A stretch of 64,000 nt of DNA from Paraburkholderia bannensis (GTDB lineage Bacteria; Pseudomonadota; Gammaproteobacteria; Burkholderiales; Burkholderiaceae), in the NCBI RefSeq assembly GCF_014200455.1, contig NZ_JACHBW010000004.1, positions 62,001 to 126,000 on the forward strand. Reading direction: 5' to 3'. Shown here piece after piece: positions 51,795 to 61,300 of this stretch (positions within the stretch are counted from its first letter, which is position 1; the number at the start of each line of letters is the position of its first letter). The translations under genes and the position numbers were made by a program. The notes under the pieces were generated by a model, which saw nothing but the letters and a program-made list of their open reading frames with translations, was not told where the DNA came from and did not search any database.

Positions 51795-52529
51795 CTAAAT
51801 TGAGTGAAAAGGTTCGCGCTGCAAAGCGTCGAAGGCGTCGATGACCGCCGCGAAAGCGGCAGCCGGATCGTCGCGGAGAAACAGGTGGCCGCCATCGACT
51901 TCACGGCCGGTCGTCGTCATGCTGGTCTCGTCTCGCCATGCCGAGAAGGCCGGCGCGAACGGGCAAGCGTGATCGTCGCGGCCGGCCAGCACATGAATCG
52001 GCACGGCCAGCGGCGCGCGTTTGCGATAGCGGTAATCCGCGCACAACTGAAAATCGTTGCGCACGATCGGCAACATCAATTCGCGCAGTTCGGCGTGCTC
52101 CCATGCGGGATCGCTACCGCTGATGCCGAACAGCGTGTCGAGCACCTGCTGGTCGGCGCAACGCCGCCAGTCGATGCCCGACAACCGGTGATCCTCGCGC
52201 GGCGGCCGCGTCGCCGACACGATCAGCAGCGCGGGCGCCGGCATGCCGTGCGCACGCAGCCGATGCGCAAGCTCGAACGCGAGCAGCGCGCCCATGCTGT
52301 GCCCGAACAACGCGTACGGCTGACGCGCATACGGCGTGACCTGCGCATACAGCCGGTCGAGCAACGGCGCCCAGTCGGCGACCAACGGTTCGCCCCATTG
52401 CGCGCCGCGTCCGGGCAAGGCCATCGGCGTGACGCGCAACGCGGCGGGCGCAAGCGTTCGCCACGGCTTGAATACCGCCGCGCTACCGCCTGCAAAGGGC
52501 AGGCAGAACAGATTCAACGCGACGCTCAC
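51795..52529 (-). CDS. Type II thioesterase of the NRPS
   Basis: A 244-residue alpha/beta hydrolase starting from GTG 52527-52529. LFCLPFAGGSAAVFKPW, GHSMGALLAFELAHRL (nucleophile Ser78), GRDDHACP with Asp and DGGHLFL with His form the usual set. External thioesterases remove wrongly primed or stalled groups from carrier domains. Its GTG overlaps the stop of a 22-codon ORF (TGA/GTG), so it may be translationally coupled to a leader peptide. It follows a Fur box. Confidence 0.92.
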   Translation of the reverse strand: MSVALNLFCLPFAGGSAAVFKPWRTLAPAALRVTPMALPGRGAQWGEPLVADWAPLLDRLYAQVTPYARQPYALFGHSMGALLAFELAHRLRAHGMPAPALLIVSATRPPREDHRLSGIDWRRCADQQVLDTLFGISGSDPAWEHAELRELMLPIVRNDFQLCADYRYRKRAPLAVPIHVLAGRDDHACPFAPAFSAWRDETSMTTTGREVDGGHLFLRDDPAAAFAAVIDAFDALQREPFHSI

Positions 52530-52594
52530 AGCAGGAATGCCGCAACGGCAGGCGCGCAGGCGAAACGAATCAATGCAGGCTGTCGATGCGTCAT
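52526..52594 (-). CDS. Possible leader ORF, 22 aa, coupled to thioesterase
   Basis: ATG 52592-52594 preceded by GAGAGAG encodes a 22-residue peptide (MTHRQPALIRFACAPAVAAFLL) whose TGA overlaps the thioesterase GTG. It lies between the Fur box and the thioesterase. It may serve coupling only. No homologue is known to me. Confidence 0.35.
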   Translation of the reverse strand: MTHRQPALIRFACAPAVAAFLL

Positions 52595-52631
52595 CGAATG
52601 CAACTCTCTCTGTGAAATCATCTTTGCAAAT

Positions 52632-52650
52632 GATACTGATAATGATTCGT
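52632..52650. promoter_or_regulatory. Fur box upstream of thioesterase/hydroxylase genes
   Basis: GATACTGATAATGATTCGT matches the 19-base Fur consensus at 14 positions and sits in an AT-rich patch between the terminator of the acyltransferase gene and the thioesterase. It predicts iron-repressed transcription of the thioesterase, dioxygenase and possibly the sigma factor and MbtH genes. Confidence 0.75.
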
Positions 52651-52713
52651 ATTTAAAAGTGTTCACCCCAGGCATGTCAAGTGACGTTTCCTTGAATGCT
52701 TGTGCCCCACATG

Positions 52714-52738
52714 CAAAAAGGGCTCCGAAGCGCCCTCT
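52714..52738 (-). terminator. Intrinsic terminator after the acyltransferase gene
   Basis: Leftward, GGGC and GCCC arms close a short loop (extended by further pairs) and are followed by five T. It ends the NRPS-monooxygenase-acyltransferase transcript and separates it from the Fur-controlled unit to the left. Confidence 0.75.
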
Positions 52739-52756
52739 TCTGTTTGCATCGTGCTG

Positions 52757-53860
52757 CTATCGCGGACCAAAGTGTTCGAAGTAAGTCTCGCGAGCGAGAC
52801 TGACGAGGGCTGCGCGTTTATGCGGAAAGTCGAATTCCTTCTGCTTCACGCCGCCCTGTTCCTGCATGTAGTCGATCCAGCGCGCATTATCGATACGCGG
52901 TTCGCCGTAAATCGTTTGAGTGCGCGGTTCATCGAGGAACACGTAATGGAATAGCGAACGCAACCACGCTTCGAGCTTCGCCGGCCCTTGATGACGGCGA
53001 TTGCCCACCAGAATATGGATGCCGCGGTCGTAATCGCCGGCATTGCAGAACGGTGACAGACGATCTTCCTTCACCCAGTACACCTCGAAGTATGCGAACG
53101 GCTCGCCGTTAAAGCAGCCGAACAGCGTCTGCGTGTGCGGGTCGGCTTCCTGATCGGCGAGAAAGCGCGCGTGTGTCATGGTGTCGTCGGCCTGATCCCA
53201 GACCTTCGCGACGTTCGGCAGATTCATCCAGCGATTAAACAGTTCGAGGTCCTGCTCGCCCTGGATCGTGCGCAGCGAAAACATCAGATCGAGATGCGGA
53301 AGCTGCCGCTCGTAGACGACGCCGCGCGGCTTGGGCGGTCGCACCGGATGCCGGTGATGATTCGTCAGCGTGTAGCGTTGCGCGAAGCCGCGGCTCGGCG
53401 TGGTCCGCAGCCACATCGCCGGATGCTGCCAGAAACTCGCGCGGCGGCAGCGCAGACGGCAGCCGCCGGAGGTTTCCTCGATCTCGTCGAAGATGCCGTT
53501 GCGCACGGCATCGACGGCCCATGCGCGGTTCACCGGCAACGTAATCTCGATTGTCGATACCTGCGCCGGACGCGCGAAATACTCGGCCAGCAGCGGCAGA
53601 AAAATTTCCGGCGGCTGACGGCCGATGCTTTGCGCGTCGCCGGGATTGTCGATCGACACGTGCGCGGTATCGAAGCGCGCGCTCAGCAGCGCCTGCGCTT
53701 CGCCGTCGACGTGCAGCGCCACGCTGCCGCCCGCGAGTACCTGCACGCAGCACACGCGGCCATCGGGCAATGTGTGGGAAAACGAGGAAAATTCATTGCC
53801 GCCCGCGCCGACGATATCGATCGTCGAGGAGATCGGCGCATCGCTTGCAGCCTGGTCCAT
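52757..53860 (-). CDS. N5-hydroxyornithine acyltransferase, IucB/OrbL-like GNAT
   Basis: A 367-residue protein with a variable N-terminal half and a C-terminal GNAT domain of the siderophore type (LFNRWMNLPNVAKVWDQ.., FGCFNGEPFAYFEVYWVKEDRLSPFCNAGDYDRGIHILVGN, YGEPRIDN). IucB-, AlcB- and OrbL-like enzymes acylate the hydroxylamine made by the monooxygenase, giving the hydroxamate. No formyltransferase gene is visible in the window. It is followed by a terminator. Confidence 0.88.
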   Translation of the reverse strand: MDQAASDAPISSTIDIVGAGGNEFSSFSHTLPDGRVCCVQVLAGGSVALHVDGEAQALLSARFDTAHVSIDNPGDAQSIGRQPPEIFLPLLAEYFARPAQVSTIEITLPVNRAWAVDAVRNGIFDEIEETSGGCRLRCRRASFWQHPAMWLRTTPSRGFAQRYTLTNHHRHPVRPPKPRGVVYERQLPHLDLMFSLRTIQGEQDLELFNRWMNLPNVAKVWDQADDTMTHARFLADQEADPHTQTLFGCFNGEPFAYFEVYWVKEDRLSPFCNAGDYDRGIHILVGNRRHQGPAKLEAWLRSLFHYVFLDEPRTQTIYGEPRIDNARWIDYMQEQGGVKQKEFDFPHKRAALVSLARETYFEHFGPR

Positions 53861-53951
53861 GATGGTGTTCCGTTGATAGTCAAAAATAGGCGCCGGGCGT
53901 TCAATCGACGCTCAGGTGCCGTATGTGTCTTTCCGATGCCGCCGCGCTCAA

Positions 53952-53992
53952 CTCACGCTCAGCTCACGCTCAAGCCACGCTCAAGCCACCGC
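53952..53992. repeat. 11-bp tandem repeat at the 3' end of the monooxygenase gene
   Basis: Units of the form CTCACGCTCA-N repeat with an 11-base period at 53952, 53963, 53974 (one change) and a decayed copy at 53985. The array overlaps the last codons and stop of the monooxygenase gene, so unit number could change its C-terminus. Confidence 0.6.
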
Positions 53993-55351
53993 ATGCGTGC
54001 GCTGTTGCGCGAGCGCTTCGTACGCGTCATGCAGCGACGCGCAGATCTCCGCCGAGCGCGTCGCGAGAATCGACAGCAGCGTGTCGCTCAAACCGTGCGT
54101 CGCCTCGCAGCCGCCTTGCAGCCAGATGCCTGGCAGGAAGTCGTCGCGCGCTTCGATGCGGTAATCGCGGCCGACCTTGAACTCGCCGAGATACGGCGCG
54201 AGCCCTTCGAGCAGACGGCGATGATCGTCGCGGCGATAGCCCGTCGCGGCCACCACCACATCGAACTCGCTGGTTTCAGCGACATTGCGCGCGAGGTCCT
54301 CGAAGGTCAGCGCGAGACCGTGACGCCCCGGTGCCGCGGCGGTCAACTGACGTTGCGTGAGCAGGGCGTGACGCGGCTGCGCGCTCACCTTCTGCATGTA
54401 GAAGAGTGCGTAGAGACGTTCGAGCAGATCGACATCGACCACCGAATAGTTGGTGCCGCGGTATTCGTCCAAGAACCGCTGGCGCGCTTGCGGCGTGCGG
54501 TGATAGATCGAATCGGTGAAGTCCGCGTGGAAGATCTCGTTGACGAACGGGCTGTCGTCGGCGGGCTTGAGCGCGCTGCCGCGAATCACCAGCGTCACGT
54601 CGAGATCGTCGTCGAGGCTGCCGCGCTGTACGAGGTCCTGGAAAATCTCCGCGCCGCTTTGCCCGCCGCCCAGCACGGCCACGCGCACGCGGCGGCCGGC
54701 CGCCTGCGCTTCGGCGCGGCTCGCGCGCAACGCCGTGTCGATTTCCGGCAGATAGCCGGACGAATGCACGAGCCGGCGCGCGGCCGGCGAGTTCTGCCCG
54801 GCGAGCGCCGCAAGCGGCGCCGGCAGCGACGGACGCCCGCCCACCGCCATCACCAGATTCGACGCGAGGCGCGTGGTCTCGCTGCCGTCCGCGCGACGCG
54901 ACACGACTTCCAGCGCGCGCACCTTGCCGCCCGCGCTGCGCGGCTTCACGCTCAGCACCGCCTCGCCGTAATGCACCTGATCGTTGAACGACGACGCGGC
55001 CCAGCGCAGATAACCGTCGTACTCGATGCGGGTCGGCAGGAAGCTGCGCAGGTTCACGAAATCTTCGAGACGCCCCTGCGTTTGCAGATACTGAAGGAAC
55101 GAAAACGGGCTGCATGGATTGCGCAACGTGACGAGGTCCTTCAAAAACGAAATCTGCATGCGGCTGTCCTGCAGCAGCATGCCGCTATGCCAGGCGAAGC
55201 CGTGCTTCTTTTCGATGAAGCCGGTCTTCAGACGACGGCCATTGGCACGGGCCTGCTCGTCGAGCGCGATGGCGAGCGCCAGGTTCGAGGGACCGAAACC
55301 GATGCCGAGCAGGTCGAGCGCCGGCAGAGAAACAGGATGATCGACGGCCAT
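53981..55351 (-). CDS. pvdA: L-ornithine N5-monooxygenase (PvdA-like)
   Basis: A 456-residue flavin monooxygenase that makes N5-hydroxyornithine, the hydroxamate precursor. Visible sites are the FAD motif GIGFGPSNLALAIAL, KDLVTLRNPCSPFSFLQYL, the NADPH motif LGGGQSGAEIFQD, and the C-terminal ATGYRR and GLSDTLLSILATR. ATG 55349-55351 has an AAGGAG site. It lies 44 bases after the NRPS gene. The product is used by an NRPS module that must lie outside the window, since neither visible adenylation domain reads as ornithine. Confidence 0.95.
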   Translation of the reverse strand: MAVDHPVSLPALDLLGIGFGPSNLALAIALDEQARANGRRLKTGFIEKKHGFAWHSGMLLQDSRMQISFLKDLVTLRNPCSPFSFLQYLQTQGRLEDFVNLRSFLPTRIEYDGYLRWAASSFNDQVHYGEAVLSVKPRSAGGKVRALEVVSRRADGSETTRLASNLVMAVGGRPSLPAPLAALAGQNSPAARRLVHSSGYLPEIDTALRASRAEAQAAGRRVRVAVLGGGQSGAEIFQDLVQRGSLDDDLDVTLVIRGSALKPADDSPFVNEIFHADFTDSIYHRTPQARQRFLDEYRGTNYSVVDVDLLERLYALFYMQKVSAQPRHALLTQRQLTAAAPGRHGLALTFEDLARNVAETSEFDVVVAATGYRRDDHRRLLEGLAPYLGEFKVGRDYRIEARDDFLPGIWLQGGCEATHGLSDTLLSILATRSAEICASLHDAYEALAQQRTHAVA

Positions 55352-55395
55352 GCTTACGCACTCCTTCTGGAAATGATTCGGAATGGAGCGGCCGC

Positions 55396-58300
55396 TCATT
55401 GCGGCCTTCCGTTGTCTACTGAATCGATGTCGCCGACCGTGGCGCTGCCCGCGCGCAAACGCGCGCCGACAGCATCCAGTACCGACGGGTGATGAACGAT
55501 GGCCGCGTGTGTCGTCGCGGGCGCGGCGACGGTGTGCGCGACGCCGCTGGTCATGACGCGCCACGCGGTGGCGTCGCGGCGCGCCGCGTCGTTGCCGCTG
55601 ACGTGCCACACGTCGATGTCGGCACGCACATGCGCCGCGCGACGGCTCGTCAGCAAACGACGCTGCAAACGCACCACCTCGACGAGGCTGAGCAATGTGG
55701 CCTGTTCGTCGGCGTCGATGAGGCCCGCGGCGCGCGCGCTGTCGAGCAGCGCGGCGGGGTCGTCGCCGGTTGCGTGCAGCGTGTCCAGCGCGGCCGCGCG
55801 TTGCGGCGAACGCGGCGCGAGGTAGTCGCGCAGCGTGTCGAGATCGAGCACGCTCGCGTTGCAATCGACCGGCGCGGGGTCCGGATCGGTATCGAGCACG
55901 CCGAGCCAGGCGACCGTTTCGCCCGCGCGTTCGAGCGCCTGCGCGATGTGCGCGGCGAGCAGACCGCCGAGCGACCAGCCGAGCAGACGATACGGACCGT
56001 GCGGTTGCGCGGCGCGAATTCGCGCGACATAGTCGGCGATCCACGCGGCGAAGTCGGCGGGTTGCCAGTGTGCATCCGTGTAGCGCGGCGACTGCACGCC
56101 GATCGCGCGCACGTCGCACGGCAACGCGGCGGCGAGCGGCGCATAGCCGTTGACGAGACCGAAGCCCGGATGAATGCAGAACAGCGTCGTGGCCGCGGTC
56201 TTCGGCGCGGCGTTCAATGCGACCAGGTTGCCGGGCCAGTCCGCCGCGCCTTCTTCGATCGCCGCGGCAAGCGCGGCGGGCGTGCGTTGCACGAACAGCA
56301 TTTCGAGCGAGCACGCGCCGACGCCGGCCGCGCGCAATTGCGCCATCACGCGCATCGCCGCGAGCGAGTCGCCGCCGAGCTGGAAGAAGTCGTCGTCGAT
56401 GCCGATCGCGCGTTGTCCCAGCACGCGCTGCCATGTATCCACGAGCGTCGCTTCGAGCGGGGTGCGCGGGGTGCGCAGCGCGGCTGCGGGTGCGGCTTCG
56501 GCCGCGCACGCATCGGCGAGCGCACGGCGGTCGAGCTTGCCGTTCGGCGTCTGCGGCAGGGCCTGGCACACGCGCCATACCGTCGGCACCATGTGCGACG
56601 GCAACGCCGCCGATACCGCTTGCTGCAAGGCGTCGAGCGCGAGTCCGGCGCCATCGGCCGGCACCAGCGCGCCGGCAAGACGGGCGGCCTGGCCGTCGCC
56701 GTCGAGCAATACAACGGCGGCGTCGCGCACACCGGGTTGCGCACGCAGCACGGCTTCGATCTCGCCGATTTCGATGCGATGGCCGCGCAGCTTCACCTGC
56801 TGGTCGAGACGGCCGAGGTAACGCAATTGGTCATCCATGTCGACGCGGCACGCGTCGCCGGTGCGGTACAGACGCGCGCCCGGCTTGCCGAACGGATCGG
56901 GCACGAAGCGCTCGGCTGTCAGCGCGGCGCGCCCCAGATAGCCGCGCGCCAGATTCTCCCCGCCGATGTACAGCTCGCCCGCGCCGCCTCGCGGCACTTG
57001 ATGACCGTGCGTGTCGAGCACGCGCAACACGGTATGGTCGATCGGTGCGCCGAGCGTGATCGGCGCTGTGCCGTCGATGCGCGCCACGCTCGACCACACG
57101 GTCGTTTCTGTCGGCCCGTACATGTTCCACAACGTGACGCCGCGTGCGCGCAGCGCCACGGCGAGATCGTGCGCGAGCGCTTCGCCGCCGCACAGCGCGC
57201 GGAACCCGGCGCTCGCTTGCCAGCCGGTGGCAAGCAGTAGTTTCCAGCCGCTCGGGGTGGCCTGCATCACGCTTGCGCCGGTCTGCACGAGACGCGCGGC
57301 AAGGCGCTCGCCATCCACCACGTCGGCGCGCGTCGCGATCTCGACACGCGCACCGAGCAGCAGCGGCGCGTACGCTTCGAGCGCGAAGATGTCGAACGAC
57401 GGCGACGTGACGGACAACAGTATGTCGTCACGTGTCAGACCGGGCGCGCGGGTCATCGACTGGAGGAAGCGGTCGAGCGCGCCGTGGCTGATCGCGACTC
57501 CCTTCGGACGGCCGGTCGAGCCCGATGTGTAGATCACATAGGCCAACTGGTCGGCCAGCAGCGCCGGCAGATCCGGTGCTGCCGTGCCGCCGACGTCGCT
57601 GACATCGCTGACATCGTCAGCCTCGCGGCTCGCGGTCTCGACGTCGATCAGCTTCAGGCCGTCGAACAGCGAACCGGGATCGGCAAAGCGCGCGCGCGTA
57701 ACGGCATCGGTGACGACGCTCTGAATGCCGGCGTCCTCGATCATCAGTTGCAGACGGCTGGCCGGATAGTCGGGGTCGAGCGGCACATAGCACGCGCCGC
57801 TTGTCAGCACGCCGAGCAACGCGAGCGGCAGTTGCTCCGAACGCGCGACGCACACGCCGACGCGCGCTTCGCGTTGCACGCCTGCAAGCAGCAGATTGCG
57901 CGCGAGCGCCTGGGAACGGGCGACCAGCGTACGGTAGTCGAGCTGCTTGTCACCACAGGCGATCGCAATGCGCGCGCCATCCAGCGATGCAATTTGCGCG
58001 ACGCGTGCAGGCAATGCGCCGGCAGGCTCGATCGCGAAAGGTGGCTTGTTTGCATCACCGTTTGCATCACTGTTTACATGCGCCGGAGCAAAGCCATTCG
58101 TCGATGCATCGCCCGACGTTGCATGGTGCGCCTGATGGCGCACACCGATCGCGCCGACCATCGTCGCATTTGCGACGCTCGCCGCCTCGGCCAGTTGCGT
58201 CAGCAAGTCGAGATAATCCGCCGCGAGCCGCCCAATGGTCGCGCGATCGAGATGCTCGCCATCCCACGCCCATTCGAACGACAGCGCCTGACCCGGCGTC

Positions 58301-61300
58301 ACGCTCAGCGTCAGCGGATAGTGCGTGCGGTTGACCGCCGCCGCCGCGCTGACCGTCAGGCCGCCCGCTTCGGCAACGCCATCCTCGCGACGCTCGCCCG
58401 TGTCGTAGTTCTCGAAAACAAGCAGCGTGTCGAACAACGCGCTGCCGCCGCGTCCCAGCCAACGCTGCACCTGCGCGAGCGACACATGCTCGTGCTCGCG
58501 CAGTTCCGCATTCGCGCGTTGCAGATCGCGCAGCCAGTCCGCCGCCGCGCGATCGGCCGGCACACGCACGCCGAGCGGCAAGCTGTTGATGAAGAGCCCG
58601 AGCATCGCGTCGATGCCGGGCACGCGTTCGTTGCCCGCGCTGCGTCCCGATGTCGTCACGCCGAACATCACCGCGTCCCGGCCGCCATAGCGCGCGAGCA
58701 GCAGCGCCCAGCCGCCCTGGATCAGCGTATTGAGCGTGACCTGCGCGCGCTGCGCGGCAGCACGCAGCGCCTGCTCGACCTCGGCCGACACGCGCTGTTC
58801 GACATGGAACAACCCTTGACGCGGCTGCGCGGTGCGGCCGAACGCGGCCTCAAGCATCACCGGATCGTCGAAGCCGTCGAAGCGTTCGCGCCACACGGCC
58901 TGCGCCGCCTCCTCCGAACCTTGCGCACCGAGCCACGCGACGTAGTCGCGATAGCGTCCCGGCGGCGCAAGCCGCGCGGTCTCGCCGCGCTTCGCCGCCG
59001 CATAGTGCGCGCCGACTTCGTCGAGCAGACGCGAGCTGCTCCAGCCATCGGTCAACGCGTGATGACTGGTCCAGATCAGATCGTGCGCGCCGTCCGGACG
59101 CGCGAACACGTTCACGCGCATCAGCGGCGCGCTTTCGATCTCGACGCCTTGCGCGAGATCCTCCGCGCACCATGCATGCAGACGATCGTCGTAGCGCACG
59201 CCGTTGTGTTCGCCGTGCCATGCGTGGAAGGCCACCGGCAATTCGGCGTGGCGATAGACCACTTGAAGCAACTCGCCGTCGCCGCGATAACGGAACGCGG
59301 TGCGCAGCACGTCATGACGCGCGAGCGTTGCGCGCCACGCATCGGCGAGGCATTCGGCGTCCAGCGCGCCGTTCAGCGTCAAGCGTAATTGATTGACATA
59401 GGTGCCGCTGCCCTGACGCAGTTGCGCGTGGAAGATCAAGCCTTGCTGCAACGGCGTCGCGGGATAGATGTCGTCGACCTTATCGAGCGGCAGCGCGAGC
59501 GCGCGCAGACCTGCTTCGTCGAGACCGGACAGCGGGAAATCCGCCGATGTCGCCGCGCGCGGCGCGCTCGCGCAGTGATCGATCAAGGCTCGCAGATGCG
59601 TGTCAAACGCAGTGGCGAGCGCATCGGCGACGGCCGGCGTCAGCGCACCGGGCACATGCCGCCATTCGATCGACAACGCGCCATCGACGATCCACGCGTT
59701 GAACGCGAGCGCATGTCCGCAGCGTTCGAGCGGACTCGCGGCCCGACCCGCATGTTCGTCGGCGGCGATACGCATGCGGCCTCGATCCGCATCGTCGCTC
59801 TGACCGAACTGGCCAAGATAGTTGAAGCTCACCTGCGCGCGCGGCAACGCGGCGATGGCCGCTCGTTCGGCCGCGCCGCCGAGGTATTCGAGCACGCCGT
59901 AATGCAGCCCCTTGTTCGGCACGCCGCGCAGCGCGGTCTTCACGGCGGCCAGTGTTTGCACGCCGTCGTCGTGCGTCGCTTCGAACCAGACCGGGTAGCG
60001 CGTCGTGAACCAGCCGACCGTACGCGTCAGGTCGACGCCGTCGATCACGTCTTCGCGGCCGTGGCCTTCCAGCTCCACCAGCACGCCTCGCGTTTTGCTC
60101 CAGCGCGCAAGCGTGTCGACCAGCGCGGCGAGCAGGACTTCGTCGATGCGCGTGCGGTACGCGCCCGGCACGTCCTGCAACAACGCACGGGTTCGTGCGG
60201 CGTCGAGCCGACGCAGAATCGTGCGGCTCGCGCCGAGCGTGCTGTCGATGTCGTCGAGACGCGCCGTGAGCGGCAAACCGCCGGCTGCGCGGGTTGCGTC
60301 GTCCCAGTTCGCGGTGTTCGACCATTGCGTGCGCCAGTACGTTATTTCGCTGCGTACTGCGTCACGCTGCGCATGCGCCGACAACGCCGCCGTCCATTCG
60401 CCCCAGCTGAGACCCGGCGCGGGCAACGTGATGGGGCGGCCAGCCAGCGCCTGTTCGTAGGCGTCGCCGAGATCTTCCAGCAGCACGCGCCAGGATACGC
60501 CGTCGATACTCAGGTGATGCACGACCAGCAGCAGACGCGATTGGCCGCCCGGTACATCGAACAACACCGCGCGCCATACCGGACCTTGCGCGAGATCGAG
60601 CGACGCTTGTATCTGCGCGCCGCGGGTGGACATGGCGGCTTGCCAGTCGCTTGCTTCGCGCAGATCGACGTAGTCCACCGTGCCTGTTTCGGACGCTGCG
60701 CAGCGTTGAGTCCAGCGGCCTGTCGCTGCGGCATCGACGTTGCCGTTGTTGCCTTCGCGCGTGAAGCGCAGACGCAGCGCGTCGTGACTGCTCATCACGG
60801 TTTGCACGGCGGTACGCAACGCATCCAGCGACAGACGCTCGTTCGCGGCGAGCAGCATCGATTGATTCCAGTGATTCGGACCGCCCGGATGCTCGGCGAA
60901 AAAGCGCGCCTGAATCGGCGTGAGCGGCAGATTGGCCAATGCGTTCGCCGCAGCGTTCGATGCATTCACCGCAGCACCCGAACCCGAGGCCGAAGCCGAG
61001 GCCGCGCCGCTCGCACGCGGCGCTTTCGGCGTCACAGGACGCGCAACCGCCGCGGCCGCTTCGATCGTCGGATGATCGAAGACCTGCTTCGGCGTGAGCC
61101 CGAGCCCAGCTTGCCGGGCCTTCGCGATGATCCGCAGGCTGAGAATCGAGTCGCCGCCGATCTCGAAGAAGTTATCCGTAACGCCGATATCCTCGCGGCC
61201 GAGCGCGGCCTGCCAGATCGCCAGCAGTGTCTTTTGCGCATCCGTGCGCGGCGCGACGACGGCGCGCGCATCGGCGCCCACGCCCGCTTCCATTGGCGTC

